Part shown: piece after piece, positions 60,558 to 64,000 of the stretch
Numbering within the stretch: position 1 is the first letter of the stretch
How the letters are laid out: each line of letters starts with the position of its first letter
Made by a program: the position numbers and the translations under genes
Assembly: GCF_010882125.1 (NCBI RefSeq)
Contig: NZ_JAAGVZ010000008.1
Span: 124,001 to 188,000 of the forward strand
Source: Peribacillus alkalitolerans
Lineage (GTDB): Bacteria; Bacillota; Bacilli; Bacillales; DSM-1321
Length of the DNA stretch: 64,000 bases
Direction: 5' to 3'
Notes under the pieces: model-generated
Told to the model about the DNA's origin: nothing
Seen by the model: the letters and a program-made list of their open reading frames with translations, nothing else
Database searches by the model: none

Positions 60558-62153
60558 TTAATAGTTTGTGAGGGAGGATTCATAATCAATTACTTGCTTA
60601 AGCAACACGATCATCTTAGTCACATGGTTTGCATCCAATTCTCCGATACATGCGATTTGAAGCCAATTCTTCTCTAGTAAATAGGCACTTTCATAATGGA
60701 GCTGGTACCCTTGAAACTTCAATGATTTCCCAATTGTAATGGACGAAAGCGAAAGGGGTAACTCAATGGTCATAATCACAGGGGAAGAATGCATTTCAAC
60801 CGAAATCACTTCTAAACCAATGGATTCAATCGCTTGTCTTACTTCTTTATACATATTTACTACTCTAGTGTACTTATCAACATTCATACTGTTAAGTGCA
60901 ACAAGCAATGCTTCTACAAGATTGGAAGAGTGAGAAAATGGAATACTTTCATTTTCTTGATAGATACCTAAATCCAAATACTTCGGTATTCTCTTGTTTG
61001 TATAAACAATATGATTATGAAACACAAAAGAAAGGCCAGTATATGACCCAATAGCTTTCCCACTGACTCCAGATGCTAAGTACACTTCATCTAAATCAAG
61101 TGGCACTGCTCCAATAGAGCTAATACAATCCATACAAAGCTTAAGTTGAAGTTCTCTTCCTATCCTTTTAAGCATTTCCATGTCATTTAACATTCCTGTA
61201 GAAGTTTCGGAATGGACTGCCCAAATCCACTTCGTATCCCCACTTATATGATGCCTAATCTCTTCTTCTGAAAATGGTTGGCCCCACTCTTTTTCTAAAA
61301 GGCCGTAGTTCAAGCCCCATCTGTCTCCCTGCTCTTGCAATCTCTTCCCGAATTCACCGTTCACCAGAATAAGTCCTTTTCCATCAAGTAACGATAACTG
61401 GCCTCCAATGACATCATTCGCTAAAGTCCCCGTGCCCATTAACACCTGAACAAATTTAGAATTTGTCATATGACAAAGAATCGTTTTTACCTGATCAAGT
61501 ATCGATTGAAATGCTTTAGACCGATGGGATATCGAGAGTTGTCCCATTGCTTGTGAAACAGTATCCGAAACTGCCACAGGGCCAGGAAGAAAACTAATAA
61601 AATTTCTAGTAAATTTTTCTCCCAATATTTCCTCAAATGTCGCTTTATCTAAGTACATTGGTTGAAACAGAGCATCTTCTCTTCCAGTAAGTCCCGCAAA
61701 AGGTTTAAAACCGAGATGTTTATAAAGTTTGGCTTCTCTAATTGTTCCGGATATGACTGCTGCATCGTATCCTTTTTGTAAACAATATGTAGATAAAAGT
61801 TGTGCTAATCCTAAAAATACTCTACCTTTTCTATATTCCTTCTGGACCGAAAGAAGCCTTATTTCACATAAGCTTTCAAACTTTACGGGTAAACTGTCTT
61901 CAACCCGTCCAATTTTTTTATCTAAAGAAAATGGCCTTTTATTACGCACCGCAATCATGCCAATGATTTTCTTATTTTTTATACAAATAAGGTATGTATT
62001 TTCATGATGAAAAAGATCTACAAGTATTCCCTCTTGATTTCTTTGATGCTGAGGAATTTCTTCAACAAAAGTTTCATAATTGAGTCTATGTATCTGATTA
62101 AATTCATGATCATGATTAGCTATCTTAAAAATATACTCATGATTATCTCTCAT
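60558..62153 (-). CDS. Fusion of GNAT acyltransferase and class-V aminotransferase
   Basis: A 531-residue two-domain protein. Residues about 1-180 form a GNAT fold: YLICIKNKKIIGMIAVRN, then EIRLLSVQKEYRKGRVFLGL with the acyl-CoA pocket, and KLYKHLGFKPF. The pattern resembles the autoinducer-synthase/FeeM-like branch as I recall it. Residues about 186-531 are a PLP aminotransferase of the alanine-glyoxylate group: SFLPGPVAVSD, SHRSKAFQ, MDCISSIGAVPLDLDE and the PLP lysine (about Lys365) in SGVSGKAIGSYTG. It overlaps the upstream PlsY-like gene by 11 bases, with AAAGGATG as ribosome site. Substrate unknown; an amino-acyl lipid or N-acyl amino acid is plausible. Confidence 0.78.
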   Translation of the reverse strand: MRDNHEYIFKIANHDHEFNQIHRLNYETFVEEIPQHQRNQEGILVDLFHHENTYLICIKNKKIIGMIAVRNKRPFSLDKKIGRVEDSLPVKFESLCEIRLLSVQKEYRKGRVFLGLAQLLSTYCLQKGYDAAVISGTIREAKLYKHLGFKPFAGLTGREDALFQPMYLDKATFEEILGEKFTRNFISFLPGPVAVSDTVSQAMGQLSISHRSKAFQSILDQVKTILCHMTNSKFVQVLMGTGTLANDVIGGQLSLLDGKGLILVNGEFGKRLQEQGDRWGLNYGLLEKEWGQPFSEEEIRHHISGDTKWIWAVHSETSTGMLNDMEMLKRIGRELQLKLCMDCISSIGAVPLDLDEVYLASGVSGKAIGSYTGLSFVFHNHIVYTNKRIPKYLDLGIYQENESIPFSHSSNLVEALLVALNSMNVDKYTRVVNMYKEVRQAIESIGLEVISVEMHSSPVIMTIELPLSLSSITIGKSLKFQGYQLHYESAYLLEKNWLQIACIGELDANHVTKMIVLLKQVIDYESSLTNY

Positions 62154-62715
62154 CGCGCTTCATCCTTTCTAAAATGTCTTTTGAATGCGCTACTATGATA
62201 ATAATGACCATTCCTAAAACTAGGAACGCAAGATCGTGTGTATTTTCGTATAAATAGAAATAAAGAGGGATCATTAATAATGACACAAGCCCAGCAATAG
62301 TAAAACTTTTTGTGAGGGGAGAGATTATGAGAAACCCAACAATGATAACAACGGCAACAATTGGATTGAACGCCAACATTCCTCCAATGAATGTTGAAAC
62401 CCCCTTCCCCCCACTAAAACGCAAGAGGACCGGTAAAATATGGCCTATCACTGCAAGTTCCAATCCAACAAGTTGGGCGCTAGTTGAGTAATCTAAAGAT
62501 TGACCAATAAAAATGACAAGGCTGCCTTTTAATGCATCTCCTAAAAAAGTCAGAACAAAGAACTTCTTCCCGAATAATCTACCCGCATTTCTTGCTCCTA
62601 CATTTCCAGATCCCAAATCACGAATATCTTTATTCCAGCTTAATTTTACAAGGGTATATCCCGTCATGAGATTTCCAATGAAATAAGACAGTATAAAATA
62701 CAAATACACATTCAT
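62143..62715 (-). CDS. PlsY-type glycerol-3-phosphate acyltransferase paralogue
   Basis: A membrane acyltransferase of 190 residues; PlsY enzymes move an acyl group from acyl-phosphate to glycerol-3-phosphate. The motifs are there: DLGSGNVGARNAGRLFG, GHILPVLLRFSGGKGVSTF and a C-terminal AHSKDILERM. The canonical housekeeping plsY in Bacillus lies beside parE, so this is probably a second copy with a special substrate. The ATG at 62715 has a weak site (AAAGGCTGTG). The next gene, a GNAT-aminotransferase fusion, overlaps its 3' end. Confidence 0.82.
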   Translation of the reverse strand: MNVYLYFILSYFIGNLMTGYTLVKLSWNKDIRDLGSGNVGARNAGRLFGKKFFVLTFLGDALKGSLVIFIGQSLDYSTSAQLVGLELAVIGHILPVLLRFSGGKGVSTFIGGMLAFNPIVAVVIIVGFLIISPLTKSFTIAGLVSLLMIPLYFYLYENTHDLAFLVLGMVIIIIVAHSKDILERMKRDER

Positions 62716-62749
62716 AATAATCACAGCCTTTATCTGACAAGCTCTCTTT

Positions 62750-62779
62750 ATTATACAAATTATGGAGGTATTCTTGAAA
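62750..62779 (-). promoter_or_regulatory. Promoter candidate of the plsY-like operon
   Basis: Minus-strand perfect TATAAT (62750-62755) with TTTCAA (62774-62779) 18 bases upstream; the start codon follows 35 bases later. Confidence 0.5.
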
Positions 62780-62924
62780 TATACCATGCAAATGGAGTTT
62801 TAATTATACTTTGGAGTTTTGGAATAATTGGGACTAGTAGCTTTTGAAGTTTCAGAGTAAGGTTATAGTATTTTGATAGTTTTTTCAAATATCCCCAACA
62901 TATGGAATACTCCGAACTATAATA

Positions 62925-62961
62925 AAAACCAGACTCTATAAAAAAGAATCTGGTTTTTTTA
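62925..62961. terminator. Terminator of hemZ
   Basis: AAAAACCAGA pairs with TCTGGTTTTT around a 15-base loop, with an A-run left and T7 right, so it works for the minus-strand hemZ. Confidence 0.8.
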
Positions 62962-64000
62962 TTACTTCTGTGTTGTTTCTACAGCGAATAATTCATTTAA
63001 TATCGCAATTTTTTCATCCGTATACTTTTGGAAGCTATCATTGTAAGACTTAGGGTCCTTCGGGTTTGCAAATTGCGTAATCTTACCCGTAACAGGGTGG
63101 ACAAACTTACTTGAAGCCCCACATCCCAAACCAATGATCGTTTGTTGTTCCTCCATGATCATAATATTATAGATGCTTTCTTGACCTGGGAACGAATAAC
63201 CTACATTTTCTAAGTTTCCAAGAATGTTCTTTTGACGGTACAAGTAATAAGGGACATAGCCGTTGTCCTTTGTCCATTCTTCTGCCATATGCATCATACT
63301 TTCCACTTCTTCTCGAGGAGCGACTTTATACTTTTCTTTATTCTTCGTCATCTCAGATGCACGTTTGAAGGAAAGAGTATGGACAGTCAATGACTCAGGC
63401 ATCAGTTTTTTCGATTCATCCAATGAATGCTGGAACTCCTTAACTCCCTCACCTGGTAAGCCTATGATAAGATCCATGTTGATATTGTTCATGCCCATGC
63501 TTCTTGCAAGGTGATATTTTTCAATCGTTTCATCGACAGTATGATGTCGGCCAATTGCTTTTAATGTCTCTTGCGTATAGGATTGAGGGTTCACACTAAT
63601 ACGGTCAATTTTCCACTTTTTCAACACTTCTAGCTTTGCAGGCGTGATGGTATCTGGACGCCCCGCTTCTACAGTAATTTCACGGATATTTTCTACATCA
63701 GGAAATGATTGATTCATTTCCTCATAGAGCATGTCCATTTCTTCTGCCGTAATAGAAGTTGGGGTACCTCCTCCATAATAGACGGTAGTGATCTTAATTC
63801 TATTGTCCTTTAACCATTTTCCCATTTCTCGTATCTCATAATGTAGCCCTCCAAGGAAAGAGTCCACTGACCCTTGACGACCATTAATGGCATAAGCAGG
63901 GAACGTACAATACGCACATTTTGTCGGGCAAAAAGGAATGCCAATATAGATGCTGACTTCTTTTTGTAATCGATACAAGTCAGGGACTATCGCTAATTGG
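62962..64000 (-). CDS. hemZ: Coproporphyrinogen III oxidase-like radical SAM enzyme (HemZ), 5' end outside window
   Basis: A radical SAM protein related to oxygen-independent coproporphyrinogen III dehydrogenase. Only the C-terminal 345 residues are in the window and the frame is open to the edge; the intact protein is about 490-500 residues. The iron-sulfur motif CPTKCAYC is preserved, followed by the glycine-rich TVYYGGGTPTSI, MDLIIGLPGEG and a C-terminal HemN-like domain. B. subtilis HemZ (YhaW) lies in the same neighbourhood. It probably serves heme synthesis under low oxygen, though relatives may be heme chaperones. Confidence 0.88.
   Translation of the reverse strand, partial: QLAIVPDLYRLQKEVSIYIGIPFCPTKCAYCTFPAYAINGRQGSVDSFLGGLHYEIREMGKWLKDNRIKITTVYYGGGTPTSITAEEMDMLYEEMNQSFPDVENIREITVEAGRPDTITPAKLEVLKKWKIDRISVNPQSYTQETLKAIGRHHTVDETIEKYHLARSMGMNNINMDLIIGLPGEGVKEFQHSLDESKKLMPESLTVHTLSFKRASEMTKNKEKYKVAPREEVESMMHMAEEWTKDNGYVPYYLYRQKNILGNLENVGYSFPGQESIYNIMIMEEQQTIIGLGCGASSKFVHPVTGKITQFANPKDPKSYNDSFQKYTDEKIAILNELFAVETTQK

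Overview
This is a 64 kb stretch of chromosome from a low-GC, endospore-forming Bacillaceae species. The evidence is a complete gerP spore-coat operon, sporulation genes (yhaL, yhjD, three YjcZ-type miniproteins), AddAB, ComK, the Ecs transporter, ScoC/Hpr and PrsA. Gene order largely follows the Bacillus subtilis yhaW-to-gerP region, read in reverse. No rRNA, tRNA, prophage, CRISPR array or plasmid-type replication gene was seen. The species cannot be named from the sequence alone.

Layout. 1-3.8 kb: a truncated acyl-CoA ligase (-) and gerPABCDEF (+) with two sigma-K-like promoters. 3.8-12.5 kb (-): addBA, sipV and yhjE. 12.6-20 kb: yhjD, comK, a small IDEAL-domain protein, an MFS drug exporter with a divergent TetR regulator, the M48 protease YhfN, a Sco1-type copper protein and an AzlCD amino-acid exporter. 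20-22.7 kb: an enoyl-CoA hydratase and the acyl-CoA ligase lcfB, the latter behind a FadR-like box. 22.7-24 kb: a gene-poor mobile-element scar, in which a decayed IS1182-type transposase sits between inverted MITE-like repeats. 24-33 kb: lplJ, yhfI, yhfH, then yhgDE (two matching operators) and the coproporphyrin-route heme operon hemEHY. 33-36.5 kb: hmoB and a LiaFSR-like cell-envelope stress system. 36.7-43 kb: yhfA, a PAP2 phosphatase, the amidohydrolase yhaA and ecsABC. 43.0-43.6 kb: an unexplained transcription unit without a long ORF. 43.7-51.3 kb: hit, serC, trpP (with a TRAP-binding leader), yhaH, scoC, yhaI, a zincin-like membrane protein, three YjcZ miniproteins, prsA and yhaL. 51.4-64 kb: the nuclease-type genes yhaM and yhaON, the ABC exporter yhaQP, yhzD, yhaR, a two-gene unit of a PlsY paralogue and a GNAT-aminotransferase fusion, and truncated hemZ.

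How the genes work together. Several neighbours form functional sets. HemEHY, HmoB and HemZ cover late heme synthesis, heme breakdown and an anaerobic oxidase-like step. AddAB, YhaM and YhaNO are nucleic-acid processing enzymes. SipV, PrsA, the Ecs system and ScoC govern protein secretion and protease expression. Two acyl-CoA ligases and two crotonases handle fatty-acid activation and breakdown.

The least conventional elements are the PlsY-paralogue plus GNAT-aminotransferase operon (60.6-62.7 kb), which I read as a candidate amino-lipid or acyl-amino-acid pathway, and the orphan terminator-ended transcript between ecsA and hit (43.1-43.56 kb). All function calls rest on motifs and remembered family resemblance; no searches were run.
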